64,000 bases of DNA from Streptomyces sp. T12. GTDB lineage: Bacteria > Actinomycetota > Actinomycetes > Streptomycetales > Streptomycetaceae. Both the position numbers and the translations under genes were made by a program. Below, one piece after another: positions 1 to 10,860 of this stretch. The DNA lies in assembly GCF_028736035.1 (NCBI RefSeq), contig NZ_CP117866.1:11139001-11203000 (forward strand). The letters run 5' to 3'. Position 1 is the first letter of the stretch. Each line of letters opens with the position of its first letter. The notes below the pieces were generated by a model. The model did no database searches. It was not told the origin of the DNA and saw only the letters and a list, made by a program, of their open reading frames with translations.

Positions 1-1703
1 AGTCCGCCGTGGACGCACACCGGGTGTTCGGCCCGTTCGCGCAAGCGGTGGCGCTGCGCCCGGCCATGCCCGAGGCGCACGGTGGGGACCAACTACCCCC
101 ATTTGGCAATGACTTGAGGCGCGTCGCCGCCGAGGTCGACTTGGCCCGCGCCGAAGGCCCCAGCGAGGTGCGCACGGCGGCGGGACTGCCCCGTCACGCC
201 CAGTTCTTCTTCACGTTCCTCGACTTCACCTCCCTGGGCTCCGAGGATGGCGGCAGCCTGACACTGCACGCGGACGAGTCCGACACCGCCCTCGCCCCTC
301 CGCCGCTGGGCACCGACGTCTTCCTGGCCGTGCGGCCGCTGGCGAACGGTGAGGGGTTGCGCATCACCGCACGGGCTTCGGCGGCGGCCCTCACGGCCGG
401 CCAGATCGCCGGGTTCACCGAGGAGATGCGACGACAACTGCAGGACGCGCTGAGCGAAGCCACTTCCCACCCCGCCCTCGACCCCACCCCCGTCCGCAGC
501 GGCCGCCGACGGCGACCCCACCTCGATGCCGCGCTCGTCGGATACCTGCCCGCCCCCGACCATCTCGCCGCCCTCGCCGGACTGCCGTACGACAGCCCCG
601 GCCCCGGCCGCGAGGAGATCCGGGCGCTGCTCTTCCCGGACGGTCGCGCCAGGCTGCTGGAGGAGACCACGACCCCGTTGGGGAACTCCGGTTTCGTCGC
701 GCTCCCGCTCTTCGCCGATGAACTGGCCCCGGCCGCCGATCTGGGCGCGCGCACGGCCCGCGCCGTGGAGCAGGCCGCCGCACTCGGCGCCCGCTGTGTC
801 TCGCTCGCGGGCATGATCCCGTCCCTCACCGGCTACGGCTACGACGTCCTGCGGGAGACCACGACGAGCGCGGCGATCACCACCGGACACGCCTCGACGA
901 CCGTCGCCGTGGCCAAGACCGTCCACTCCGCACTCGCGGCGACCGGCCGCCGCCTCGACGCCCTCTCCCTCGCCGTCGTCGGATGCGGCTCGATCGGCAC
1001 CTCGTCCCTACGACTGCTGCTGGCGACGGCACCCTGCCCGCCGGCCCGGCTGCTGCTGTGCGACCTGCCGGGCAGCGCCGCGCGACTCGAACGGCTGGCA
1101 GCGGACCTGTCGGCCGAGCAGCCTGCGATGTCGGTCCAGGTTGTCGAATCGGGGCGGACGCTGCCCGCGGTGGTCTACGAGGCCGAGGTGATCGTCACCG
1201 CAGTCAGCGGCCCGACGGCCCTTCTGGAGGTCGACCGGCTACGGCCCGGCACGATCGTGGTCGACGACTCCTTCCCGCACTGCTTCGACACCGCGAGCGC
1301 TCTGGACCGTATGAGCCGGGACCAGGACGTCCTGGTCGTCGGAGGCGGGCTGCTGGCCCTCGGCTCCACGCAGACGCAGCTGAACGAGGACCTGCCGGCC
1401 GTGGCGGGCGCGGGCTTCGCCATGCGGCACGGGATTCCGGGCACCCTGGCCTCGTGCCGACTGGAGTCACTGCTCCACGCGCACCTCAGGGAATCCGGCC
1501 GAGCCGCGAGCGACCTCCCCTTGATCCACGGCCTCGTCGACCTGCCCCGCGCCCTCGCCCACTGGGACGCGGCCGAGGCCGCCGGAGTGCGGCCTGCCCC
1601 GCTGCATCTGCTCGACCGCGTCATCGCCGAAGGCAGTGGGGTGCCCCTCAGGCCTTCGCACGCCATCCCAGCGCCGGACCCAGCCGGGCGGCGACATCGG
1701 TGA
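1..1703 (+). CDS. Condensation domain fused to acyl-ACP-reductase-like protein (5' end outside window)
   Basis: The frame is open to the left edge, so the N-terminus is missing. The first in-window start-like codon is GTG at 9, and residues are counted from it. Residues 1-150 look like the C-terminal half of an NRPS condensation domain (FFFTFLDF near 66, then a DVFLAVRP segment). Residues 175-540 resemble long-chain acyl-ACP reductase (AAR): an N-terminal GYLPAPDHL segment, a TTGHASTTVAVAK block at 291-303, and a Rossmann loop GCGSIG at 325-330. AAR reduces acyl-ACP to aldehyde through a cysteine thioester. That Cys is not evident at the expected place after GGGLL (445-449), although HCFD occurs at 424-427. 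The 3' end overlaps the opposing luciferase-like gene by 56 bp. It could be the tail of a larger NRPS/PKS. The fusion itself is seen; the function is inferred. Confidence 0.6.
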   Translation, partial: SAVDAHRVFGPFAQAVALRPAMPEAHGGDQLPPFGNDLRRVAAEVDLARAEGPSEVRTAAGLPRHAQFFFTFLDFTSLGSEDGGSLTLHADESDTALAPPPLGTDVFLAVRPLANGEGLRITARASAAALTAGQIAGFTEEMRRQLQDALSEATSHPALDPTPVRSGRRRRPHLDAALVGYLPAPDHLAALAGLPYDSPGPGREEIRALLFPDGRARLLEETTTPLGNSGFVALPLFADELAPAADLGARTARAVEQAAALGARCVSLAGMIPSLTGYGYDVLRETTTSAAITTGHASTTVAVAKTVHSALAATGRRLDALSLAVVGCGSIGTSSLRLLLATAPCPPARLLLCDLPGSAARLERLAADLSAEQPAMSVQVVESGRTLPAVVYEAEVIVTAVSGPTALLEVDRLRPGTIVVDDSFPHCFDTASALDRMSRDQDVLVVGGGLLALGSTQTQLNEDLPAVAGAGFAMRHGIPGTLASCRLESLLHAHLRESGRAASDLPLIHGLVDLPRALAHWDAAEAAGVRPAPLHLLDRVIAEGSGVPLRPSHAIPAPDPAGRRHR

Positions 1704-2706
1704 GGATCTGCACATAGTCCTCGTGCTCGAAGGTGAACGGCAGCGCGAACGCCACCTCGTCCACCTCGCGGAACGCGGCGTGGGCATGGAGGCGTTCGGC
1801 GATCTCCTCCGAGGTGCCGACGAGGTCCGGCGCGAACATCAGCCGGGCCGGACCTTGCGGTGACAGAGTCCGAGGGGTGCGCTTGGCGACGTACTCCTCG
1901 TATTTCGCGCGCTGCTCGGGCGTCGCGGAGTCGGTGGGGATGACGACGAGACCCTGCGAGACGCGGGCGTGCTCGCCGTCGGGGTGGTGGGCGCGGAACG
2001 CGCGTATGTGAGCGAGCTGGATCTCCGCGAAGTCCGGCGACTCCTCCGCTCCCTCCGCCCCCGCGGGCCCTTCCGCCTTGACGACGCTGCTGGTCAGGAA
2101 GTTCATCCCGTGCTCGCCGGCCCACTGTGCCGAACGCAGGCTGCCGCCGCCGTACCACATACGGCTGCCCAGGCCGGGGGAGTGCGGCTGCACACGGTCC
2201 GCGAACACTTCGAATCCCTCGATGCCGCTGAAGTCCGTGGCCGGCTTGCCCCGCACGAAGTCCAGCAGCCGCCGCACCCGCTCGTAGCCGAAGTCCTCGA
2301 CGTCCGCCGTGTCGGGATAGAGGGCCTCCTTGATGCGGTCGTAGTGCATCGGCGGACCCACGCTGACGCCCGGGTTCAGGCGGCCGCCCGACAGGAGGTC
2401 GACCGTCGCCAGGTCCTCCGCCAGCCGCAGCGGGTTCTCCCAGCCGAGCGGGATGACCGCAGTGCCGAGTTCGATACGGCGGGTGCGCTGCGAGGCCGCC
2501 GCCAGGACCGCGACGGGGGAGGAGATGCCGTACTGCAGATGACGGTGGCGGATCCACGCGCTGTCGAAGCCGAGCCGTTCGCCCAGCTCGATGATCTCGA
2601 GCGTGGACTCGTGGCCCCGGCGTGGATCCGCCTCGTCGAACAGGCCGATGGTGAGGAAACCCAGCTTGCTGAGCGGTCGTGAGGTCGGCGGCACGGGCCC
2701 CTCCAT
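1648..2706 (-). CDS. LLM-class flavin-dependent oxidoreductase
   Basis: 352 residues, the usual length for bacterial luciferase-like monooxygenases. It has the TIM-barrel pattern: a short N-terminal strand (LGFLTIGLFDEA), the ELGERLGFDSAWIRHRH segment near residue 40, the RRIELGTAVIPL strand and the DLLSGGRLNPGVSVG turn that usually helps bind FMN or F420. The family uses reduced FMN or F420 to oxidise varied substrates; the substrate cannot be told from sequence. Translation starts at ATG 2706, and the gene follows the metallophosphatase on the same strand after 69 bp, so they may be cotranscribed. The C-terminus overlaps the opposing condensation-reductase gene by 56 bp. Confidence 0.8.
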   Translation of the reverse strand: MEGPVPPTSRPLSKLGFLTIGLFDEADPRRGHESTLEIIELGERLGFDSAWIRHRHLQYGISSPVAVLAAASQRTRRIELGTAVIPLGWENPLRLAEDLATVDLLSGGRLNPGVSVGPPMHYDRIKEALYPDTADVEDFGYERVRRLLDFVRGKPATDFSGIEGFEVFADRVQPHSPGLGSRMWYGGGSLRSAQWAGEHGMNFLTSSVVKAEGPAGAEGAEESPDFAEIQLAHIRAFRAHHPDGEHARVSQGLVVIPTDSATPEQRAKYEEYVAKRTPRTLSPQGPARLMFAPDLVGTSEEIAERLHAHAAFREVDEVAFALPFTFEHEDYVQILTDVAARLGPALGWRAKA

Positions 2707-2775
2707 CGTTCACTGATCGAGTAGTACGGCAGTGCCAACGGGCCCGCGGCCGATGATGTTCCCGCGCTTCCCAGG

Positions 2776-4278
2776 TCAGACCAGGGAAATGGTGACCTCG
2801 TCCTCCACCGGCGGGTCGACCTCCTGGGCGCGGTTGCCGGTCGCGGCGTAGCAGCGCAGCCGGACGGTCTGCGGGGTGACGTCCAGGCGCAGGAAGCACT
2901 TGAAGAACGGCGGGCTGTAGGTCGCCGAGCCCGGCGAGAACAACTGGGTGTAGATCTTGCGCACGGGGAGCCGGAACCGCTTGGCCCGGTCGGCTCGGCG
3001 TCCCGTGCCCAGCAGGCCCGCGACCAGGCGCGTGCGCCAGGTGACGCGGGCGTCCGGGGCCGGTGCGCGACCCGGCTGGATCTCCAGCCGCTCGGCGATG
3101 ACGGCCGCGGCCTGAGTCTCGGTGAGGGTGAAGAAGCGGCGCATGCGCAGCCGTCGTCCGTACAGCCGGCTGTAGAAGGCCAGGGAGTCGCCGCGCAGCG
3201 GATAGCAGCGGAACTCCTTCTCGGTCACGTTCGCGATGTCGATCCGCGGAATGGTGTGCGTGGCGTGCATGAACGCACCGCCGCCGCCCGCGACCACGTA
3301 CTGGATGGTGCGGCCGTCCACCTGCACCGGGTAGCGCTGGTAGTTGTGGATGTCGCCGCCTATCGCCGCGACATAGCGGTGTGCCGGGTCGCGGACGATC
3401 TCGTCGACGGTGCCGCCCCCTTCGATCACGCCGGGGTGGTGTTCACCGTCCACGTACAGCGGCTGGCCAGTGATGAGGATCTTCGGCCGAGGGTCCTTGG
3501 ACACCTCGCGCAACCACGCGCCCTGTTCGGCGTCGATGGTGCCCAACAGGCCCGTGTCGATGCCGATGATCCGCACCGGCCCGGCGTCGATCGCCCAGTA
3601 CGGCCCTGGCTGGACGGCTTGTTGTGCGGCCCCCGACCTCAACTTCCGTGCCTCGGAGAGGTGTTGGCCGTCCTCCCGGCGCGGCCGGTGCCACAGCAGC
3701 GACCGCAGCCATGCCCCACTGAGCGGACGCGGCGCGGCCTCGGGTTCCAGGGGCGGGGCGTCGTCGCAGAAGACGCGCATGAACGCGCCGAGGTCCTCGT
3801 ACCAGTCGTGGTTGCCCGGTATCGCGTACATGGGCGCCTGGTAGTCCTGGTACGGCCGGAAGAACTTGGTGCCGTAGTCGTCGGCGCTGCCCACCGGATA
3901 GATCACATCACTCGCGACGACCGCGAACTGCGTGTCCTGACCCACCTTCAAAAGGCCCGGTACGACGGCGTACTGGGAGTCGTCGCCCTCGCCGGTGTCA
4001 CCGATGACGAGGAAGGAGAATCTGTCCGGGTCGTCGCGCCGGATCACCTTGTCCGCGGGTGCCCCGGCGGCCGCCCGCTGCGCCACCCAGCGGCTGCGGG
4101 TACGCCCTGTGGGGTCCCCGAACCAGGACGCCAGTACGCCGTTGCGGGCGGCCCACAGCGTCTTGGGGTTGAGCCAGGAGATTTTCTCGACCTTGTGCGG
4201 CATCAGCCGCTTGTACTCACCGAGTTCGGCGGCGCCCCAGCCGGCGCCTTCGGCGGTATCGCGTGAGGAGTCAGACAC
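2776..4278 (-). CDS. Calcineurin-like metallophosphoesterase
   Basis: 500 residues with dimetal phosphoesterase motifs in order: FLVIGDTGEGDD (motif I, near residue 90), a degenerate motif II SDVIYPVG where the usual Asp-Asn varies, GNHDWYEDL (motif III) and GGDIHNYQRY (C-terminal histidines). No signal peptide or transmembrane segment is visible, so the protein is probably cytoplasmic. The C-terminal ~170 residues after the histidines do not match a domain I recognise. The start is GTG 4278, chosen because a TACGGT -10 box lies six bases upstream (leaderless). Substrate unknown; phosphomonoesters, nucleotides or phospholipid head groups are all possible for this family. Confidence 0.82.
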   Translation of the reverse strand: MSDSSRDTAEGAGWGAAELGEYKRLMPHKVEKISWLNPKTLWAARNGVLASWFGDPTGRTRSRWVAQRAAAGAPADKVIRRDDPDRFSFLVIGDTGEGDDSQYAVVPGLLKVGQDTQFAVVASDVIYPVGSADDYGTKFFRPYQDYQAPMYAIPGNHDWYEDLGAFMRVFCDDAPPLEPEAAPRPLSGAWLRSLLWHRPRREDGQHLSEARKLRSGAAQQAVQPGPYWAIDAGPVRIIGIDTGLLGTIDAEQGAWLREVSKDPRPKILITGQPLYVDGEHHPGVIEGGGTVDEIVRDPAHRYVAAIGGDIHNYQRYPVQVDGRTIQYVVAGGGGAFMHATHTIPRIDIANVTEKEFRCYPLRGDSLAFYSRLYGRRLRMRRFFTLTETQAAAVIAERLEIQPGRAPAPDARVTWRTRLVAGLLGTGRRADRAKRFRLPVRKIYTQLFSPGSATYSPPFFKCFLRLDVTPQTVRLRCYAATGNRAQEVDPPVEDEVTISLV

Positions 4279-4284
4279 CGGTGC

Positions 4285-4290
4285 ACCGTA
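4285..4290 (-). promoter_or_regulatory. -10 box for leaderless metallophosphoesterase
   Basis: On the minus strand TACGGT is followed by GCACCG and then the GTG start at 4278. The 6-nt gap from -10 to start is typical of leaderless actinobacterial transcripts. Confidence 0.5.
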
Positions 4291-4363
4291 ACAATGATCT
4301 AGAGGACGCCGAGCAGGGGGAGGAGGCGCCCGCGTGTCGCCGCACCTCCCACCGCCCTCCGAG

Positions 4364-5287
4364 TCACCACTTGTGGGCGTAAAACTCCCGGCTCAGGCGG
4401 GGTTGCGGGCCGTCGGCAGCGGCAGCGGCAGCGGCAGGGGCAGAGGAAGCGGGATCGGGAGCGAACGCGGCGTCGGCGCCGGGCTGTTGCTCGGCGGCGC
4501 TGCTCGCACCGATCCGCCGGGCCGTGCCGGACCGGTCCCGCCGGCCGTCGCCGTCGCCGAGGACCAGGAGCGGGTCGAACATCACCACCACTCCGGCCAG
4601 CAGGAGGAAGATGATCGGCCCCAGGAGCATCGGCAGCAGCAGCGAGGTGGGCGAGTCACCGGCCCACGACTCACTGGTCGTGTCGTGCAGATGGACACTG
4701 ACGGCGGCCATACCCGTGTAGTGCATCCCGGAGACGGCCACACCCATGATCAGGCTGGCCCCGAGACTGGTCAGGAAACCCTGGATGGTGACGGCCGCCC
4801 ACAGTGCGGCGGTCGCGGCGACGATCGCGATCAGAACGGAGAGCCCCACGGCGAACGCGTCGTACTGAATGCTGCCGTCGAGGCGCAGCGCGGCCATGCC
4901 TAAGTAGTGCATGGCGGCCACGCCGAGCCCGGTGATGACGCCCGCACCGGTCAGCGCCCCCCTGCCCGCGCCCAGATAGCCCACGATGAACACGCCGATG
5001 CCGACGACGACGATCGCCACGGTGAGGCTGAGGACCGTCAGGCCCGTGTCGTAACGGATCCGGGTCTCCTCGACATCGAAGCCGATCATGGCGATGAAGT
5101 GCATCGTCCAGATGCCGCAGCCGATCGACGCGGCGCCGAGCGCCAGCCAACCCGGTTTCCACGACTGTTCGTTGAGCAGGGACCGGACAATGCACCGAAG
5201 TCCCAACGCCCCTCCCAGGCAGGCCATCAGATAGGCCGCCACCGGGGTCACCGCTCCGTAGCGGAACCCGTCAACCGTGCCTTGCAT
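4364..5287 (-). CDS. MHYT-domain integral membrane protein
   Basis: 307 residues from the ATG at 5287. This start has a GGGGGGAG ribosome-binding site about 9 nt upstream, so the longer in-frame ATG at 5353 is less likely. About seven hydrophobic helices carry the MHYT repeats: WTMHFIAMIG, AAMHYLGMAAL and SGMHYTGMAAV. MHYT proteins are thought to sense diatomic gases or metal through the Met/His pairs, often fused to GGDEF/EAL domains. None is attached here; the tail after the last helix is an Ala/Pro-rich cytoplasmic stretch with no domain. It stands alone between divergent genes. Confidence 0.85.
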   Translation of the reverse strand: MQGTVDGFRYGAVTPVAAYLMACLGGALGLRCIVRSLLNEQSWKPGWLALGAASIGCGIWTMHFIAMIGFDVEETRIRYDTGLTVLSLTVAIVVVGIGVFIVGYLGAGRGALTGAGVITGLGVAAMHYLGMAALRLDGSIQYDAFAVGLSVLIAIVAATAALWAAVTIQGFLTSLGASLIMGVAVSGMHYTGMAAVSVHLHDTTSESWAGDSPTSLLLPMLLGPIIFLLLAGVVVMFDPLLVLGDGDGRRDRSGTARRIGASSAAEQQPGADAAFAPDPASSAPAAAAAAADGPQPRLSREFYAHKW

Positions 5288-5559
5288 GCGCCAACTCCCC
5301 CCAGAGTCATGGCTCGTTGTGAGAAGCAAGGTGTACGGGTCAAGGGAGCGCAAAGCAAGCCTTTACCGCCGGTAGCCGTTGAACTCTGCATCACCGTGAG
5401 TCGACTTCGGTCACATAGGGGCGAGATCCGGCCAGGCGAGAGCCAGGAGCCAGGGAACGATTGCTGCTGCCATGGAGCCGAGCCCCAAGTGGTGCCGGGT
5501 CTCGGGATGTGGCACAGATGGTGGATGTGAGGAGTGGTCCAGGAGCCGAAGGACGGGAC

Positions 5560-6477
5560 ATGCGGGAACTGGCGATCATCGAGGCACCGTCCGTCCTGGG
5601 GCTGCGGCCGTCCGGCGTTCAGGAGCTGCCGGAGGCTCTGCTCGACGCCGGTCTGCCGGTCGGGCTCGATGCGGTACGGGTGGGCCGGGTCGAACCATCG
5701 GCGTACGACCCGACGAGGGACGCCGACACCGGGATCCTCAACCCCCACGGCATCGCGGAGTACTCCATCCGGCTGGCCGACGCCGTCGGCGGCGTCCTCG
5801 ACGCCGGGCGTTTTCCCGTCGTCCTCGGCGGAGACTGCAGCATCCTGCTCGGCAACCTCCTCGCCCTGCGCCGCCGTGGACGCCACGGACTGCTGTTCCT
5901 CGACGGCCACACCGACTTCTACCAGCCCTCGGCGGAGCCGACGGGTGAGGCGGCCTCGATGGAACTCGCCCTGGCCACGGGCCGCGGCCCTCGGCTGCTC
6001 ACCGACCTCGAAGGTCGCGGACCACTGCTGCGGGACGAGGACGTCGTCGTCTTCGGCTTCCGCGACGCCGCCGAGTCGGCCGAGGCCGGGATGCAGCCGC
6101 TGCCACCCCGCCTGCACGCGATCGACCTCGACGCCGTGCGCGCGACCGGCGCCACGACGGCAGCGCGCCAGGCGATCCACCGACTCACCGACAGCACCAG
6201 CACCAGCACCAGCACTGGCGTCGGGTTCTGGGTGCATCTCGACGTCGACGTCCTGGACGACGCGATCATGCCGGCCGTCGACTACCGCCAACCGGGCGGG
6301 CTGACCTGGGAGGAACTGGAGGGCGTACTGCATACGGCGCTGAGTGACCCGGGAGCCGTAGGGCTCGACGTCACCATCTTCAACCCTCGCCTCGACCCGG
6401 ACGGCGCGATCGCCGCCCGTCTCGCCGAGTGCCTGCGCCAGGGGTTCGGGGCAAGGCCCGATCACGTGCGTGACTGA
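5560..6477 (+). CDS. Arginase/agmatinase-family protein
   Basis: 305 residues from ATG 5560, preceded by a purine-rich AGGAGCCGAAGGA stretch. The ureohydrolase fold is shown by VVLGGDCSILLGN (residues 87-99), FLDGHTDFY (113-121) and WVHLDVDVLDD. These correspond to the metal motifs GGDH, DAHxD and DxDxxDP. The first metal-ligand histidine is Cys93 here, and the last motif lacks the usual Pro, so the metal site and substrate may differ from true arginase or agmatinase. A Ser-Thr run (STSTSTST) is encoded by a short CAGCAC-type repeat near 6192-6215. Hydrolysis of a guanidino or formimidoyl compound is likely but unproven. Confidence 0.75.
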   Translation: MRELAIIEAPSVLGLRPSGVQELPEALLDAGLPVGLDAVRVGRVEPSAYDPTRDADTGILNPHGIAEYSIRLADAVGGVLDAGRFPVVLGGDCSILLGNLLALRRRGRHGLLFLDGHTDFYQPSAEPTGEAASMELALATGRGPRLLTDLEGRGPLLRDEDVVVFGFRDAAESAEAGMQPLPPRLHAIDLDAVRATGATTAARQAIHRLTDSTSTSTSTGVGFWVHLDVDVLDDAIMPAVDYRQPGGLTWEELEGVLHTALSDPGAVGLDVTIFNPRLDPDGAIAARLAECLRQGFGARPDHVRD

Positions 6478-6579
6478 CCCACCCTGACGGGCGACCAGAA
6501 CCCAGGAACACGCCGTTCGTCCAAGCTTCGTCGATCTTTGTCCATGGGCGGATGCGCCGCCGGAGGCGAGGGTGGGGCG

Positions 6580-7839
6580 ATGAGTGAATTCAAGGTCGGG
6601 GAGACCAAGTCCCCCTTACCCGGGCGTACAACCGAACGGCGACGCACCCCCATCGGACTGATCGCGCTGGCACTGGGCGGGTTCGGCATCGGGCTGACCG
6701 AGTTCCTGATCGCCGGGCTGCTGCCGCAGGTGGCGTCGAGTTTCGCGGTGTCCGAGGCGGCAGCGGGCCGGCTGATCTCCGGGTACGCGCTGAGTGTCGC
6801 GATCGGCGCGATCGCGCTGACCGCGGCGACGGCACGACTGCCCCGCAAGCCCGTCCTGGTCGGCCTGGTGGCGCTGTTCGTCATCGGCAACCTGCTGTCC
6901 GCCGTCGCACCGAGCTATCCGGTGATGCTGCTCGGCCGGATCGTCGCGGCGTTGTGCCACGGCTCGTTCTTCGGCATCGGCTCGCTGGTCGCTCGCAGTC
7001 TGGTCGCGCCGGAGAAGAAGTCCCGCGCGGTGGCCGTCATGTTCGCCGGCCTGACGGTCGCGAACGTGCTGGGCGTGCCGTTCGGCGCGTGGGTGGGTGA
7101 GCGCTGGGGCTGGAGGGCGGCCTTCTGGACGGTCACCGCGATCGGCGTACTGGCGCTGGCCGCAATCGCCGCCCTCGTCCCCGGCCGGGCCGGCCAAACA
7201 CCGCCGCCGACAGCGGCGACGAGCAGCTCACGCCCCGCACCGCCCAGTGGCCTGCGGGCCCAGTTCCGTGCGTTCCGGTCCTGGCAGGTCTGGCTGACGC
7301 TGACGGCCACCGCGTTGAGCTACGGCGGCATGTTCGGTGCGTTCAGCTACCTCGCCTACACGTTCACCGAGGTCGGCGGATTCTCGCCGGCGGACGTCTC
7401 CTGGTTGCTGATGGTGTACGGCGTCGGCCTGGTCGTCGGGAACCTGATCGGCGGGCGAGCAGCCGACCGCGACCGTGACCGCGCCCTGGTCCTCGCCCTG
7501 CTCGGACTCACCATCACCCTGGCCGTGTTCGGTCTGCTGGCCGACAGCGCCGTCGCGTCGGTGATCCTCGTGTTCCTGATGGGACTCTTCGGCTTCGCCG
7601 GCGTGCCCGGCATGATCACTCGCGTCACCGATTACGCCCACGGGGCGGCGCTGGCCGCCAGCGCCAACGTGTCCGCGTCCAACCTCGGCAACGCCCTCGG
7701 CGCCTGGCTCGGGGGCGTGGCCATCACCGCGGGCCTCGGCTACACGGCGCCGCTGTACGTCGGTGCGGGAATCGTCCTGGCCTCCGTCGCCGTGATGGCC
7801 GTAGCCGCACACCTGGCCAGATCACCGGCACACCAGTAA
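6580..7839 (+). CDS. MFS exporter, DHA1 (AraJ/Cmr-like)
   Basis: 419 residues with about twelve membrane helices. The first is LIALALGGFGIGLTEFLIAG, a pattern typical of drug:H+ antiporter 1 exporters of the arabinose-efflux/chloramphenicol-resistance type. Motif A-like (AATARLPRKPVL) lies between helices 2 and 3, motif C-like glycines in helix 5 (GLTVANVLGVPFGAW), and a second motif A-like repeat (GGRAADRDRDR) between helices 8 and 9. ATG 6580 was preferred over the upstream ATG at 6538 because a GGAGGCGAGGGTGGGG purine run precedes it. The exported substrate cannot be inferred. Confidence 0.87.
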   Translation: MSEFKVGETKSPLPGRTTERRRTPIGLIALALGGFGIGLTEFLIAGLLPQVASSFAVSEAAAGRLISGYALSVAIGAIALTAATARLPRKPVLVGLVALFVIGNLLSAVAPSYPVMLLGRIVAALCHGSFFGIGSLVARSLVAPEKKSRAVAVMFAGLTVANVLGVPFGAWVGERWGWRAAFWTVTAIGVLALAAIAALVPGRAGQTPPPTAATSSSRPAPPSGLRAQFRAFRSWQVWLTLTATALSYGGMFGAFSYLAYTFTEVGGFSPADVSWLLMVYGVGLVVGNLIGGRAADRDRDRALVLALLGLTITLAVFGLLADSAVASVILVFLMGLFGFAGVPGMITRVTDYAHGAALAASANVSASNLGNALGAWLGGVAITAGLGYTAPLYVGAGIVLASVAVMAVAAHLARSPAHQ

Positions 7840-7955
7840 CCGTCCCGGCGCCGTCGAGGAGCCGTCGATCACCGCCCGGAACCGAGCACGCCCGGGGGCC
7901 GTACGAGAGTCCGTACTGGTGGCGTGCCGGGCCGGGCGGGGGCGGGGCGCGGGGT

Positions 7956-7961
7956 TACCGT
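7956..7961 (+). promoter_or_regulatory. -10 box for leaderless MFS gene
   Basis: TACCGT is followed by seven bases and the ATG at 7969. There is no convincing Shine-Dalgarno sequence, which supports a leaderless transcript. Confidence 0.55.
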
Positions 7962-7968
7962 CGGCGGC

Positions 7969-9159
7969 ATGGACGGCGATCGCCGAGGGTGGCGCGAGTG
8001 TTGGCTCAGCGGGGCGGTGTTCGCCGTGTGCATGGCCGGCACCACACTGCCGACCCCCCTCTACCCCCTCTACCAGGAGAAGTTCGGGTTCTCCGAGCTG
8101 ACGGTGACCGTCGTGTACGCCGTGTACGCCTTCGGGGTCATCGGCGTGCTGCTGCTGGTGGGCAACGCCTCGGACGCGGTGGGACGACGTGCGGTCCTGC
8201 TCTGCGGCCTGGGGTTCGCGGCCGCGAGTGCCGTCTGCTTCCTGTGCGCCACCGGGCTGGGCTGGCTCTACGCGGGGCGGCTGCTGTCGGGTCTGTCCGC
8301 AGGCCTGTTCACCGGGGCCGCCACGGCTTACGTGATGGAGTTGGCTCCACACGGCGGCGCATCGAGGGCCACGTTCGTGGCCACGGCGGCCAACATGGGC
8401 GGACTGGGCTGCGGTCCGTTGCTCGCCGGGGTGCTCGCCCAGTACGCCTCCTGGCCGCTGTACCTGCCGTTCGTCGTGCACCTCGCACTGGTGTCCGGCT
8501 CGGCCGCCGTCCTGCTGCGACTTCCGGAGACGGTACGGGAGCGGTCGCCACTGAGCACCGTACGGCCGCAGCGCCCCGGACTGCCCGCGCAGGTGCGTGC
8601 GGTGTTCGGGCCCGCGGCGATCGCCTCGTTCGTGGGGTTCGCGCTGTTCGGGGTGTTCACGTCGGTCAGCCCGGCGTTCCTCGCGGAGTCCCTCGACGTG
8701 GACAACCACGCCGTGAGCGGGCTGGTCGTGGCGCTGGCCTTCTTCGCCTCGACCGCCGGGCAACTCGCCGTCGGCAGAGTCGGGGTGGGGCGATCGCTGC
8801 CGCTGGGCTGCGCCGGCCTCCTCGCCGGGCTCGCGCTGCTCGCGGGAGCGCTGCGGTGGGACCTCATGGCGCTGGTGGTGGCGAGCGCGCTCGTCGGCGG
8901 GGGCGGGCAGGGGCTGGCGTTTCGTGGGGCGCTGGCCGCGGTGGCCGAGGCATCTCCGGCGGACCGGCGCGCGGCGGTGATCTCGACGCTGTTCGTGGTG
9001 GCCTACGCGGGCATCTCGGTGCCGGTCATCGGCGTGGGGGTGCTGACGGGCCCGATCGGTCTGGAGGGTGCGGGCCTGGTGTTCATCGCCTGCATGGCCG
9101 TCCTCGTCTCGACCGCGGCCGTCTATCTGGTACGGCGGCCGGTACCGGCGAGGGCGTGA
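7969..9159 (+). CDS. MFS transporter
   Basis: 396 residues and twelve predicted helices. The motif GTTLPTPLYPLYQEKFGF at the end of helix 1 and motif A (GNASDAVGRRAVLL) between helices 2 and 3 are typical of a common actinobacterial MFS drug-efflux subgroup. The start ATG 7969 is set by the leaderless -10 box at 7956-7961. It is followed on the same strand by rox, but a strong hairpin at 9203-9228 separates them, so cotranscription is doubtful. Substrate unknown. Confidence 0.87.
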   Translation: MDGDRRGWRECWLSGAVFAVCMAGTTLPTPLYPLYQEKFGFSELTVTVVYAVYAFGVIGVLLLVGNASDAVGRRAVLLCGLGFAAASAVCFLCATGLGWLYAGRLLSGLSAGLFTGAATAYVMELAPHGGASRATFVATAANMGGLGCGPLLAGVLAQYASWPLYLPFVVHLALVSGSAAVLLRLPETVRERSPLSTVRPQRPGLPAQVRAVFGPAAIASFVGFALFGVFTSVSPAFLAESLDVDNHAVSGLVVALAFFASTAGQLAVGRVGVGRSLPLGCAGLLAGLALLAGALRWDLMALVVASALVGGGGQGLAFRGALAAVAEASPADRRAAVISTLFVVAYAGISVPVIGVGVLTGPIGLEGAGLVFIACMAVLVSTAAVYLVRRPVPARA

Positions 9160-10800
<1,641 letters not shown>

Positions 10801-10860
10801 GCGCGCAGTGGTGGCACCGCAGGGACGGCGGCGCCCCAGAGGACGCTTGCCGCCGCATCG

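Noticed and set aside
1175..2899. 574-codon minus-strand frame overlapping the luciferase-like gene
   Set aside because: Shadow of the luciferase-like gene in another frame with low-complexity Arg/Pro composition.
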